A stretch of DNA of 64,000 bases from Aeromonas encheleia (GCF_900637545.1 NZ_LR134376.1:4344001-4408000); one strand, 5' to 3'. Counted from the first letter of the stretch, positions 28,541 to 37,352 are shown. Numbers and translations: made by a program. The notes: generated from the sequence alone by a model not told the origin.

Positions 28541-29650
28541 ATGACTCGAAAATGGTCGCTCCCCATCGTGGCACTCGCGGGGGGAGCGTTACTCTGGCTC
28601 GGCAACACCTTTGGTATGAAATGGGCCCTGATGGCCCTGATCGGATTCGGCTTCGGCTTCACCCTCTCCTTCAGTCGCTTCGGCATCGTATTCGGTTGGC
28701 GCGAGATGCTGACCAAGCGCAACAGTTACTATGTGCGGGTTCACCTGCTCACCATCGCCATCGAAATTCTGCTGTTCACTTGCTTCCTCTCCTTCAGTCA
28801 CGCCCTGTTTGGCGATGCCATGGTGGGCAACGTGATGGCCATCGGCATTCCCTTCATCGTCGGCGCCTTCCTGTTCGGCATCGGCATGCAGCTGGCGGGG
28901 GTCTGCGCCACCGGCACCCTCTACTGCTGTGGCGAGGGCCAGCCCCGCTTCTGGCTGGTGCTGCTCTGCTACGGCATAGGCACCCTGATCAGCAACCAGT
29001 TCCGCCCCACCTTCGACGCCACCTTCTCCAGCCAGGTCGTGCTGGCCAAGGATCTGACCGGCAATATCTGGAGCGGCATGTTGCTCAACCTGGCGCTGGT
29101 CGCCGTGCTGTTCCTGCTGTTTCGCAAGAGTGAATTGAAGCGCACCGGCGAGATCAAGCCCATCTTCGGCGGCGGCAACCTGTTCTGGCGCGACGGTCGC
29201 TTCACCGTACTGACCGGCGGCATCCTGATCGCCCTGCTCAACTCCGCCGTGGTGGCCCTGCACGGCTCGGCCTGGACCATCACCGGCGCCGTCTATGACA
29301 TGGCGCTGCGCGGTGCCTCCCTGTTCGGCCTGTTCGAGGGCAACCCGAAATTGGCCCAGCCGCTGTTCACCAACCCCATGGTCGGCATGTTCTGGCTGGG
29401 GATCCTGGGGGCGGCGCTGGCTCGCTGTCTCAGCGGGGGCGGCAGCCACACCCCGATCCGCCTCGGCAACAGCCTGGCGGCCATCCTCGGCGGTCTGCTG
29501 ATGGGGATGGGCGCCATGTACAGCGCCTGCAACCTGGGCGGCTTCTTCGACGGCACTGCGTCGGGCAGCCTGCACGGCTGGGTCTGGATGCTGATGGCCC
29601 TCGGCGGCAGCCTGATCGGCATCCGCCTGCGGCCGCTGTTCAAACTCTGA
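28541..29650 (+). CDS. YeeE/YedE-family sulfur-compound transporter
   Basis: 369-residue polytopic membrane protein of the YeeE/YedE (TsuA-like) family, which imports thiosulfate or related sulfur species. Conserved Cys motifs lie along the path: AGVCATGTLYCCGEG (about 118-132) and GAMYSACNLGGFF (about 324-336), with repeated Gly-rich half-helices. No TsuB/TusA-like gene is adjacent. AAGGAT ribosome site. Not in an obvious operon. Confidence 0.88.
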   Translation: MTRKWSLPIVALAGGALLWLGNTFGMKWALMALIGFGFGFTLSFSRFGIVFGWREMLTKRNSYYVRVHLLTIAIEILLFTCFLSFSHALFGDAMVGNVMAIGIPFIVGAFLFGIGMQLAGVCATGTLYCCGEGQPRFWLVLLCYGIGTLISNQFRPTFDATFSSQVVLAKDLTGNIWSGMLLNLALVAVLFLLFRKSELKRTGEIKPIFGGGNLFWRDGRFTVLTGGILIALLNSAVVALHGSAWTITGAVYDMALRGASLFGLFEGNPKLAQPLFTNPMVGMFWLGILGAALARCLSGGGSHTPIRLGNSLAAILGGLLMGMGAMYSACNLGGFFDGTASGSLHGWVWMLMALGGSLIGIRLRPLFKL

Positions 29651-29658
29651 TGCAAGCA

Positions 29659-29692
29659 CGGGATGGGGCCGATCTGGGTCGGCACCATCCCG
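29659..29692. terminator. Hairpin between convergent YeeE/YedE and LysE-type genes
   Basis: CGGGATGG and CCATCCCG outer arms with an inner GCCGA/TCGGC stem, nine bases after the YeeE/YedE stop. Confidence 0.6.
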
Positions 29693-29745
29693 CTCTTCCT
29701 CGCCAAACGGGTTCTCCCTGCCGGCACTGCCTCCCGATCCCCCTC

Positions 29746-30366
29746 TCAGCCCAATGCCCTTATCAGCAGCAAGATCGCGAAGCCGGTGAACATCACCGCC
29801 GACAACCGGTTGATCCCCCTGGCGAAGCGATCGCCATAACCCTGCAGCCCCACCCAGCGAAACGCCAGGCAGTAGCCACCGTGCACCACCAGCACCACGC
29901 CACTGAAGCTCAGCGCCAGCAGCATGCACTGGCCCAGCGCCCCTTGGCGAAAGTCGATGAACTGGGGGAACAGGCTGGTGAAGAAGATGATCGCCTTGGG
30001 GTTGAGCAGGCTGATGAGCGCCCCCTTGGCGAAGCTACGCAGACAATCCCGATCCGTGGTCGTGCCCACCACTGGGCTGACCCCGCGCTGACGCCAGGAG
30101 TTCACCCCCAGATAGAGCAGATAGAGGGCGCCCCCCAGGGTGAGGATCTGCTGGCCCCCGGCCAGCCAGTGGGTAAACCAGAGCACCGCCAGCGAGGCCA
30201 GGGTCGCCACCAGCAGTATCCCCACCGCTACCCCGACGAAGCCGGCGATGGCGTGGCGGGTGCCCCGGGTCAGGGTGTTGCCTATGGTGTAGATCACCGC
30301 GGGGCCGGGACTGAGCACAGTCCCCAGGGCGAGCAGCAGGTAGAGGGCGTAATATTCGAGACTCAT
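29746..30366 (-). CDS. LysE/RhtB-family translocator
   Basis: 206 residues, about six transmembrane segments, with LSPGPAVIYTIGNTL (about 18-32) and SLLNPKAIIFFTSLFPQF. It probably exports an amino acid or homoserine-lactone-like compound. It is divergent from a LysR gene 100 bases away, the classical LysE/LysG arrangement. Confidence 0.87.
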   Translation of the reverse strand: MSLEYYALYLLLALGTVLSPGPAVIYTIGNTLTRGTRHAIAGFVGVAVGILLVATLASLAVLWFTHWLAGGQQILTLGGALYLLYLGVNSWRQRGVSPVVGTTTDRDCLRSFAKGALISLLNPKAIIFFTSLFPQFIDFRQGALGQCMLLALSFSGVVLVVHGGYCLAFRWVGLQGYGDRFARGINRLSAVMFTGFAILLLIRALG

Positions 30367-30467
30367 CGCAGGGCATTCCGTGGTCGGTTGGATGCCGCCC
30401 AGTATATTGACAGCCTCTTCGCCAGCCAGACATAGTGGCGCTCGGCTTTATAAACCAGGAGTTTAGA

Positions 30468-31364
30468 GTGGATCGCCTGACTGCCATCGAGATCTTCGTC
30501 GAGGTCGCCCGCGCGGGCAGCTTCAGTGCCGTGGCGGATCGCTTCGAGATGACGCCGGCCATGATCGGCAAATACATCAAGTGGCTGGAGGCCAGGGTCG
30601 GCTCCCGCCTGCTCAACCGCAACACCCGCCGCCAGAGCCTGACCGAGGCGGGCAGGGAGTACCTCGGCGGTTGCCAGAGCCTGCTGCAGCACTATCGGGA
30701 GCTGGAGCAGAATACCCAGGCCCACACCGGTCAGGCGGCGGGCAAGATCCGCATCAATGCCCCCATCACCTTCGGCAGCTATCGGCTGACCCCCCTGCTG
30801 TGCCGCTTCATGGCGCTGTATCCGCAGATCCGCATCGAGCTGGATCTCTGTGATCGGCTGGTCGATGTGATCGGCGATGGTTTCGATCTCATCTTCCGGG
30901 TCGGCACCCCCAAGGACGCCGCCTACATCGCTCGTCCGCTGAGCCACTCGGCCTCGGTGTTCTGCGCCTCCCCCCTCTACTTGCAACGCCACGGCATCCC
31001 GCTCGAGCTGGCGGACCTGGCACGCCACCACTGCCTGGGCTTCGCCCCCTGGCTGACCCAGTCCGGCCTGGCCGCGGAGTTTCCCCTCGAGCAGTTGCAC
31101 CTGTGGGACAGCCCCTTCATCAGCAACCACGGCGGCGCCCTCAAGGTGGCCGCCCTGAACCATGCGGGCATAGTGCTGCAACCGCGCGCCCTGCTGAGCC
31201 AGGAGCTGGCCAGTGGCGCCCTGCTGGAAATCCTGCCGGATGCCCTGCCCGCCCCGCGCCCCGTCAACATGCTCTACCCCGCCAGGGAGCCCATGCCGTT
31301 GCGGCTGCGACTGCTGATCGACTACCTCAGCAAACACCGCCACGAGCTGGACATAGCGGCCTGA
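30468..31364 (+). CDS. LysR-family transcriptional regulator
   Basis: 298 residues with a GTG start at 30468 (protein VDRLTAIEIF), chosen because AGGAG lies eight bases before it and the family N-terminus begins here. HTH about 1-60 (SFSAVADRFEMTPAMIGKYI, LNRNTRR). The effector domain is of the CrgA/DsdC-like group. It is divergent from the LysE-type exporter gene, its likely target. Confidence 0.88.
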   Translation: MDRLTAIEIFVEVARAGSFSAVADRFEMTPAMIGKYIKWLEARVGSRLLNRNTRRQSLTEAGREYLGGCQSLLQHYRELEQNTQAHTGQAAGKIRINAPITFGSYRLTPLLCRFMALYPQIRIELDLCDRLVDVIGDGFDLIFRVGTPKDAAYIARPLSHSASVFCASPLYLQRHGIPLELADLARHHCLGFAPWLTQSGLAAEFPLEQLHLWDSPFISNHGGALKVAALNHAGIVLQPRALLSQELASGALLEILPDALPAPRPVNMLYPAREPMPLRLRLLIDYLSKHRHELDIAA

Positions 31365-31379
31365 CGCGGGCCGGCCGGC

Positions 31380-32048
31380 TCATTCCCCGCGCTGTTTCAC
31401 CCTGCGCAGATAGACATAGCCCTCGCCGGGGCTGCCCCAGCGCTGATGGGCGTCATTGTCGTAGGCCCTGTCCAGCAACCTGACGCTGTTGGGGCCGATC
31501 CAGAGGTATTGCACCAGGGTGCTGGCGCCGCCGAAGTTGGTGGCACAGCTGCCGACCCTGCTGTGGCCCGCGTATTCCCCGGAGGGTTGGCGGGTCAGCC
31601 AGATCTCGCAGCCCTGGCGCAGGGAGAGTTGTTGCGGGGTGAGGGAGTCGAGCAGTTCGGGCTTGCGCCAGGCGCCGGCGAAATCGATGGCCCTGGGCAT
31701 GGTCAGCTCGGCCATCAGGATGCGACCGTCCGGCAGCGGGGAGAAACGGTAGATGCGCTGGCGAAACGGGCGCACCGCCCGCTCGGTCAGGAATTGCTCG
31801 GCATAGACCCAGCGAAAGCCGCTGTAGCCGGGCCAGATCTCCACCAGCCGCAGCTCGGCGCTGGTGAAGCGGCGATCGTAGCCGGCCTGCTCCTGGCTGG
31901 AGAACTCGCCGGTGAACCAGGAGAGCAGCGGCTCCATGCTGGCCTGGCTCGCCAGGGTGGTCGCCGGCGCGGCAACAAAGGGGGTCGGCGCCGCCCACAC
32001 CAGGCTGGCGTAAAACAACCCGAACAGGGCAGCCATCAGCTGTATCAT
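31380..32048 (-). CDS. Exported CpcT/CpeT-like protein
   Basis: 222 residues from the ATG at 32048, which has AAGGA upstream; a frame reaches 32102. The signal peptide MIQLMAALFGLFYASLVWA is followed by a CpcT/CpeT-type domain: LLSWFTGEFSSQEQA, YRFSPLPDGR, GCEIWLTRQPSGEYAGHS, CATNFGGAS and the C-terminal LDRAYD. In cyanobacteria this family attaches bilins to phycobiliproteins. In non-photosynthetic bacteria it must do something else, probably as a lipocalin-like binding protein of the periplasm. Confidence 0.7.
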   Translation of the reverse strand: MIQLMAALFGLFYASLVWAAPTPFVAAPATTLASQASMEPLLSWFTGEFSSQEQAGYDRRFTSAELRLVEIWPGYSGFRWVYAEQFLTERAVRPFRQRIYRFSPLPDGRILMAELTMPRAIDFAGAWRKPELLDSLTPQQLSLRQGCEIWLTRQPSGEYAGHSRVGSCATNFGGASTLVQYLWIGPNSVRLLDRAYDNDAHQRWGSPGEGYVYLRRVKQRGE

Positions 32049-32059
32049 CGAATCCTTCC

Positions 32060-32100
32060 GAGTCGCTTGCATGGCGGCGATTATATGAGCGAACGGCGGC
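32060..32100. repeat. 41-base direct repeat, copy 1
   Basis: The 41 bases at 32060-32100 recur exactly at 32772-32812. This copy lies just upstream of the CpcT/CpeT-like gene, where on the minus strand it carries a TATAAT -10-like hexamer (32080-32085). Confidence 0.9.
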
Positions 32101-32192
32101 AATAACCTCTACCTTGATCAACTCCTTGCAGATCTATCGAAAAATCACTCGGTTAGCGAAAGAAGCTGACGGCAGGGGCCAGCCTCGCCGCC

Positions 32193-32687
32193 TCAGCCAA
32201 GATAGGAGAGCACCGCAAACTCGTTGCCGCCAAATTCGAACGCGGCCACCTCGTGCATGCCCATCTTCTCGTGGGCGCGCAGCGAGGCGATGTTGTCACA
32301 CCGAATGAAGAGGATCCCCTCTCGCGCCGGCAGTTGGTGCCGCAACGCCGAGAACATGGCCTGCGCCAGGCCCTGGCCCCGCGCCTCGGCGGCCACGCAG
32401 ATGGGGCCGTACACATAGGCATCGGGCGCCCCCTCATAGGCGGAGAACATGGCCCTGACCACGGGCACCTCTATGGTCATGGCCCGCGAGCCGGTCACCA
32501 GGAAGCCAGTCACCCGCCCCTCCCGGCGCGCGACTATCAGCGGCATGGCACCCATCATCTCGGCAATCTTGTCCCGCGGCAGACTCGCCGCCAGGGAGCC
32601 GCCCCTATCGGCCTGATTCTCGGCCTGCAGCGCCGCTATGCCATCCAGATCGCCCTCGACCGCGCACCCGATCACGACCTCGCTCAT
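32193..32687 (-). CDS. GNAT-family N-acetyltransferase
   Basis: 164 residues from the ATG at 32687 (AGGAG ten bases upstream). Acetyl-CoA binding motif A is seen as VAAEARGQGLAQAMFSAL (about 97-114), followed by FIRCDNIASLRAHEKMGM in motif B. The substrate is unknown. It is bracketed by two identical 41-base repeats. Confidence 0.87.
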   Translation of the reverse strand: MSEVVIGCAVEGDLDGIAALQAENQADRGGSLAASLPRDKIAEMMGAMPLIVARREGRVTGFLVTGSRAMTIEVPVVRAMFSAYEGAPDAYVYGPICVAAEARGQGLAQAMFSALRHQLPAREGILFIRCDNIASLRAHEKMGMHEVAAFEFGGNEFAVLSYLG

Positions 32688-32771
32688 GTTCACACTCCTG
32701 CCCATCTCTGTCTGTGTTGAGGGCCACCCCGCACCAGCCGGTGCTGGGTCGCCGTATCAGCAAGGCCGTAT

Positions 32772-32812
32772 GAGTCGCTTGCATGGCGGCGATTATATGA
32801 GCGAACGGCGGC
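32772..32812. repeat. 41-base direct repeat, copy 2
   Basis: Exact copy of 32060-32100, 712 bases away on the other side of the GNAT gene. Weaker similarity continues for about 12 bases to the right. No gene starts directly from this copy. Confidence 0.9.
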
Positions 32813-32991
32813 GATCGCCTCCCCCTGCGGCAAATACAGTGGCCGCCACCACCCCCTGATGCCGACCTGGGTGATAGCCGTTTGACCAGGAGGCCGAGGC
32901 GGCGTCCGGCCTGCGGCTATGGCGCCTTGACCGCGGATGAAAAGCCGACCCATGCTTGTCCATACCCGAGTCACAAGGAAGTGAGTCTGCC

Positions 32992-33648
32992 ATGAGCCAA
33001 TCCCGCTTTTCCCCCCTCGACCCCATCTCCCGCCACTCCGAGATCCTGTTCGGCCTGCTGATGGTGCTCACCTTCACCGGCTGCTTCAACGCCCTGGAGG
33101 CGGGGCAGGCGGAGGTCAAGGAGCTGCTGATCGCCGGCATCGGCTGCAACATCGCCTGGGGCATGATCGATGCCATCGTCTACCTCATCACCACCCTGGC
33201 CGAGCGCGGCCGCTCCCTGCGACTGCTGCAACAGCTGCGCCTGCTGCCGCAGGGGGAACCGGCGGCCCTGCTGGCGATCCGCGATGCGCTGCCGCAACTG
33301 CTGGCCGAGATCAGTCGCGACGAGGAGCTCAGAGGCTGGCAGGCTCGCCTGAACGAGCACCCTACCACGGCGCTGGGCCGCATCTTCTTCTGGAACGATC
33401 TGCGTAACACTCTGGGGGTCTTCCTGCTGGTGTTCCTCTCAACCTTCCCCGTGCTGCTGCCGTTCATCTTCCTCGATGACACCGTGCTGGCGCTGCGCCT
33501 CTCCCACGCCATCGCCCTGCTGATGCTGATGCTGATCGGTCGTGGCCTGGCCCACTACGCCGGCTCCCCGCGCCCCTGGCTGATCGGCATCCTGTTCGCC
33601 GCGGCGGGCGCCGTGATCGTCGTCATCACCATCGCCCTTGGCGGCTAA
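32992..33648 (+). CDS. VIT1/CCC1-like membrane protein
   Basis: 218 residues with about five transmembrane segments. The N-terminal RHSEILFGLLMVLTFTG (about 14-30) and IGCNIAWGMIDAIVYLITT (about 50-68) resemble the VIT1/CCC1 iron/manganese transporter family, but the middle is a long soluble helical stretch. AAGGAAGTGAG ribosome site. The function is uncertain; a metal transporter-like role is inferred. Confidence 0.65.
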   Translation: MSQSRFSPLDPISRHSEILFGLLMVLTFTGCFNALEAGQAEVKELLIAGIGCNIAWGMIDAIVYLITTLAERGRSLRLLQQLRLLPQGEPAALLAIRDALPQLLAEISRDEELRGWQARLNEHPTTALGRIFFWNDLRNTLGVFLLVFLSTFPVLLPFIFLDDTVLALRLSHAIALLMLMLIGRGLAHYAGSPRPWLIGILFAAAGAVIVVITIALGG

Positions 33649-33781
33649 GCCGCCGCCTCCCATCCCGCCACCATCCCTGCGCCTGCCCTTCTCCCCTCGC
33701 CCCCTGGCGGCCAGGGGTGAGGCGGGCACGGCGCCCATGAGCAGCTATCCTTGTGCGGGACCCCAGGAAGAGGAATGGATC

Positions 33782-34228
33782 ATGACGACAGGAACGGTAC
33801 GACTGCACAGGGTAGTCAAGGCCCCGCCGCTGCGGGTCTATAGAGCCTTCATCGAGGCGGATGCGCTGGCCAAGTGGCTGCCGCCCCACGGCTTCACCTG
33901 CCAGGTACACCAGCTCGAGGCCAGCGTCGGCGGCACCTTTAGGATGTCGTTCACGAATTTCGGCACCGGCCACGGCCACTCCTTCGGTGGCGAGTACCTC
34001 GAGCTGGTGCCAGGTGCGCGCATTCGCTATACGGACAGCTTCGATGACCCCAACCTGCCGGGGGAGATGCGAGTGACCATCAGCCTCAGCCCGGTGCTGT
34101 GCGGCACCGACCTCGCCATAGTGCAGGAGGGGATCCCCGCGGTGATCCCGGTCGAGATGTGTTACCTCGGCTGGCAGGAGTCCCTGACCCAGCTGCTTGC
34201 CCTGGTCGAGCCCGAGATACCGGGTTAG
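33782..34228 (+). CDS. SRPBCC/AHSA1-type protein
   Basis: 148 residues from the ATG at 33782. Typical START-like (AHSA1) sequence: APPLRVYRAFIEADALAKWLPP (about 14-35), GGTFRMSF, GEYLELVPGARIRYTD and GWQESLTQL. A hydrophobic-pocket protein whose ligand is unknown. AGAGGA ribosome site. A terminator follows at 34258. Confidence 0.85.
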   Translation: MTTGTVRLHRVVKAPPLRVYRAFIEADALAKWLPPHGFTCQVHQLEASVGGTFRMSFTNFGTGHGHSFGGEYLELVPGARIRYTDSFDDPNLPGEMRVTISLSPVLCGTDLAIVQEGIPAVIPVEMCYLGWQESLTQLLALVEPEIPG

Positions 34229-34257
34229 CTGCGCGGACGGCGCCCCGTCTATTCGGC

Positions 34258-34285
34258 CAAACGGCGACCCTGGGTCGCCGTTTTC
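34258..34285 (+). terminator. Terminator after the SRPBCC gene
   Basis: AACGGCGAC and GTCGCCGTT arms followed by TTTTC. Confidence 0.8.
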
Positions 34286-34366
34286 TATCTGCCTGTCGCC
34301 ACACATATGGTCCGGCGCTCGACCGGCGGCGACCCTGCCCGCCACACCTGTTGCTTCCCCAAACGC

Positions 34367-34395
34367 AGAGAGCCTGCCGACATGGCAGGCTCTCT
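34367..34395 (-). terminator. Terminator after the DUF1993 gene
   Basis: AGAGAGCCTGCC and GGCAGGCTCTCT form a perfect 12-bp stem with a 5-base loop, 19 bases past the stop on the minus strand. The T-run is weak. Confidence 0.7.
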
Positions 34396-34413
34396 GGCGA
34401 AAGGCTGGAGCGC

Positions 34414-34914
34414 TTATTGCAGGTTCAGGCCGCCCAGGTAGTCCTTCTTGCCGAGATCGACCCCCGCCTGACGCAGCAGGGCATAGGTCATGGTGAGGTG
34501 GAAGTAGAAGTTCGGGATGCCGTACTCATGGACGCAGGTCTTGCCATCCATCCCCTTGCCACCGGCCCAGTAGGGGAAGTAGTGGCCGCTCTCGAAGCGG
34601 CCGTAGTCGGCGTCCAGCTTGCTCTGCAGGAAGGCGATGGTCTTTTCGACATGAGTGCGCAGATCCGCCATGGTCTTGGGCTCGTCCCCCATGACCGGCA
34701 TCTCGCTGTGGCTGGCGGTGGCGACCACGGCGCGGGCCGAGTCACAGCAGATCAGCACCTGTTTGCTTAGCGGCAGCATGTCGACGATGAGGCGCTCGCC
34801 GAAGAAGTTGTCCACGTTGAACTTCTTGGCCTCGGCATGGGTGGCGGCCTTGGCCAGGCAGCCGTCGAGATTGGTCAGCATCTTGATAAACTGGGCGGTA
34901 ATGTCACGGTTCAT
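34414..34914 (-). CDS. DUF1993 family protein
   Basis: 166 residues from the ATG at 34914, chosen by family N-terminus (ITAQFIKMLTNLDGCLAKA); the frame continues upstream without support. Seen: HSEMPVMGDEPKTMADL, HYFPYWAGGKG and the C-terminal NFYFHLTMTYALLRQAGVDLGK. This DinB-like helical-bundle family has no established role. It is divergent from the HxlR regulator gene across a strong inverted repeat and so is probably regulated by it. Confidence 0.82.
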   Translation of the reverse strand: MNRDITAQFIKMLTNLDGCLAKAATHAEAKKFNVDNFFGERLIVDMLPLSKQVLICCDSARAVVATASHSEMPVMGDEPKTMADLRTHVEKTIAFLQSKLDADYGRFESGHYFPYWAGGKGMDGKTCVHEYGIPNFYFHLTMTYALLRQAGVDLGKKDYLGGLNLQ

Positions 34915-35125
34915 GGTGCGTTCTCTAATCGGGTTGAAGGCGGGTTTGCACGAGCGGCCCCCACTATAGCGCATCCGTTTTCCGGTTCGAGCCTGTGGCG
35001 ATAAAAAGCCCAGCAAGCGAGCGTGATCCGCGACAAGATATGGCAACCATTGCAGAGGGTTGTAGGTTCGATTTCCTCTCTCCAAGGTGCCGCATAACGT
35101 CGCCCACCACCGGAAGGCACGAGTC

Positions 35126-35174
35126 ACTTGCATAATGGAAGTAAGGGCCGTATGGTTACTTTCATTATGCAAGT
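35126..35174. promoter_or_regulatory. Inverted-repeat operator upstream of the HxlR gene
   Basis: ACTTGCATAATGGAAGTAA (35126-35144) and TTACTTTCATTATGCAAGT (35156-35174) are reverse complements except for one base, with an 11-base spacer. It lies 17 bases before the HxlR start and about 210 bases before the divergent DUF1993 start. It is a likely HxlR binding site. Confidence 0.7.
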
Positions 35175-35190
35175 AACCTGATGACCCCAC

Positions 35191-35718
35191 ATGCGCAAGA
35201 AGAGTCTGAGTGAACAGCAGTGCCCCATCGCCCGCAGCCTGGATCACGTCGGCGAGTGGTGGAGTCTGCTGATTATCCGCGATGCCATGCATGGCCTGTC
35301 GCGCTTCGATGAATTTCAAAAGAGCCTTGGCATCTCCCCCAACATACTGACCCGACGCCTGACCGCCCTGGTCGAGGGGGGCCTGATGGAGAAGCGGCTC
35401 TACTCCGAGCGGCCCCCTCGCTATCAATATGCGCTCACCCCCCGCGGCCAGGATCTCAGCGCCGTGCTGATCGCCCTGCTCACCTGGGGCAATAACCACC
35501 TGGCGCCCGAGGGGGCCAGCATCCAGCTGAGGGATGCCCAGACGGGCGAGCTGGTCGAGCCCCTGCTGGTGGACAGGCGCACGGGTCAGGAGATTTCACC
35601 CTCGCGCCACACCCTGGTGCCGGGACCGGCCGCCAGTGATGGCATGAAGCAGCGTCTGCGCCATGCCAATGGCGTGATGAGCGGCGATAACCCTTCGAAA
35701 CAGGAATCAGAATCATGA
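35191..35718 (+). CDS. HxlR-family transcriptional regulator
   Basis: 175 residues. The HxlR winged helix is clear: CPIARSLDHVGEWWSLLIIRDAMHG (11-35), FDEFQKSLGISPNILTRRL and RPPRYQYALTPRG. The C-terminal extension beyond about 110 has no recognised domain. HxlR proteins often sense electrophiles or aldehydes. Its stop overlaps the KAS-II gene ATG (ATGA), so the two form an operon. Confidence 0.88.
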   Translation: MRKKSLSEQQCPIARSLDHVGEWWSLLIIRDAMHGLSRFDEFQKSLGISPNILTRRLTALVEGGLMEKRLYSERPPRYQYALTPRGQDLSAVLIALLTWGNNHLAPEGASIQLRDAQTGELVEPLLVDRRTGQEISPSRHTLVPGPAASDGMKQRLRHANGVMSGDNPSKQESES

Positions 35719-36992
35719 GCTCAACTCGCATCGTGGTGACAGGAATGGGAGCGGTGACCCCGCTTGGATATGGGGTGGAAACCGTGTGGCAGCGGCTGTT
35801 GGCGGGCCAGTCCGGCTTGCGCCGCCTGCCGGAGGCCTTCACCGAAGGGCTGGCCGCCAAGGTGGGCGCCATGGTGCCCTCCCTGGCCGAAGATCCCGTG
35901 GCCGGGTTTGACCCCGATGCCGTGGTATCGACCAAGGAGCAAAAGAAGATGGATCGCTTCATCCTGTTTGCCATTGCCGCGGCCAAGGAGGCCCTGTTGC
36001 AAGCCAACTGGGCCCCCAAGACGGCGGCGGAGCAGGAGCGCACCGCCACCATCATCGCCTCGGGCATCGGCGGCTTCCCCGCCATCGTCGAGGCCGTGCG
36101 TACCACGGATGAACGGGGACCGCGCCGCCTATCCCCCTTCACCATCCCCTCGTTCCTGGTCAACATGGCGGCGGGCCATGTCTCCATCAACTTCGGCTTC
36201 AAAGGGCCGCTCGGGGCGCCGGTCACGGCCTGCGCCGCAGGGGTGCAGGCCATTGGCGACGCCGCCCGACTCATTCGCTGCGGTGAGGCAGAGATCGCCA
36301 TCTGTGGCGGGGCCGAAGCCACCATAGACCGCGTCAGCCTGGGCGGGTTTGCCGCGGCCCGCGCCCTGTCGTCCGCCTATGCCGATGATCCCGAAGCGGC
36401 CTCCCGTCCGTTCGATGTCGACCGCGATGGGTTTGTCATGGGCGAAGGGGCCGGGATCCTGGTGATTGAATCCCTGGAACACGCCCTGGCCCGGGGTGCC
36501 ACCCCCATAGTGGAGCTGGTGGGGTATGGCACCAGTGCCGACGCCTATCACCTCACCGCCGGTCCCGAAGATGGCGACGGCGCACGCCGCGCCATGATGA
36601 CGGCCCTGGCTCAGGCCGGCATTCAGGCGGCGGATGTCCAGCACCTCAATGCCCATGCCACCTCGACTCCGGTGGGTGACAAGGGGGAGCTGGCCGCCAT
36701 CAAACGCGTATTTGGCGATGACAACCAGATTGCGGTGACCTCCACCAAGTCAGCCACCGGCCATCTGCTGGGGGCCGCCGGGGGCATAGAAGCCATCTTC
36801 ACCGCCCTGGCCATTCGCGACCAGAGAGTGCCCGCCACCCGCAACCTGCAACACCCCGATCCGCTCGCCGACGGCGTGGACATAGTGCGGGGCACGGCCC
36901 GTGACATGCGGATCGAGCACGCCATCTCCAATGGGTTTGGCTTTGGCGGCGTGAATGCCAGCGTGCTGTTCAAGCGCTGGCAGGGGGCCTGA
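35715..36992 (+). CDS. Beta-ketoacyl-ACP synthase II (FabF) paralogue
   Basis: 425 residues (E. coli FabF 413). It condenses malonyl-ACP with acyl-ACP. The Cys-His-His triad is intact: Cys in APVTACAAG (about 167-175), His in NAHATSTPVGD and His in KSATGHLLGAAG. It lies away from any fab cluster and is coupled to an HxlR regulator, which suggests a specialised, inducible fatty-acid or small-molecule role rather than the housekeeping enzyme. Confidence 0.9.
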   Translation: MSSTRIVVTGMGAVTPLGYGVETVWQRLLAGQSGLRRLPEAFTEGLAAKVGAMVPSLAEDPVAGFDPDAVVSTKEQKKMDRFILFAIAAAKEALLQANWAPKTAAEQERTATIIASGIGGFPAIVEAVRTTDERGPRRLSPFTIPSFLVNMAAGHVSINFGFKGPLGAPVTACAAGVQAIGDAARLIRCGEAEIAICGGAEATIDRVSLGGFAAARALSSAYADDPEAASRPFDVDRDGFVMGEGAGILVIESLEHALARGATPIVELVGYGTSADAYHLTAGPEDGDGARRAMMTALAQAGIQAADVQHLNAHATSTPVGDKGELAAIKRVFGDDNQIAVTSTKSATGHLLGAAGGIEAIFTALAIRDQRVPATRNLQHPDPLADGVDIVRGTARDMRIEHAISNGFGFGGVNASVLFKRWQGA

Positions 36993-37074
36993 CCTCGCCG
37001 GCGGGTGAACATCATCATGCCGGCTGAATGGGCGGCGAACTCCCCGCCCGGGCGCTCGCCGACTCTTTCCATCA

Positions 37075-37150
37075 TCTTGGATACCCATCTTTTTGATGTC
37101 GAGCACCAACCTCCCTACGACTCGCTCAAAAGGAGGGGTGTCCCAGATTT
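37075..37150. repeat. Inverted pair of the GGTGGGTGTCC repeat family
   Basis: Minus-strand copy AAAAAGATGGGTATCCAAGA (37075-37094) and plus-strand copy AAAGGAGGGGTGTCCCAGAT (37129-37148) form a head-to-head pair 30 bases apart. Confidence 0.7.
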
Positions 37151-37321
37151 GTCACCAGCCACCCCTCTGAATCGCTAGTCCCGCCTCATATCACACCCCG
37201 GTATGTCATCCGATGCCGGGCATGACGTTGCCTGAATAAGAGGCTTTTTAGGCCAGAACCGCCACCTTGTTGCTCCAACTCCAGCCCCTCATCACTCCAT
37301 CACCAGCCTTGCTACGGCTTA

Positions 37322-37352
37322 CTCAGAAAGGTGGGTGTTCCAGATTTCTCGG
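37322..37352 (+). repeat. Single GGTGGGTGTCC repeat copy
   Basis: Contains AAAGGTGGGTGTTCCAGATT; shares CTCAG, the GGTGGGTGT core and CAGATTTC with the other copies. It lies 37 bases beyond the stop of the hypothetical membrane protein gene. Confidence 0.7.

Noticed and set aside
34915..35125. Upstream extension of the DUF1993 frame to 35499
   Set aside because: It would pass through the HxlR operator and the antisense of the HxlR gene. The family N-terminus begins at 34914.
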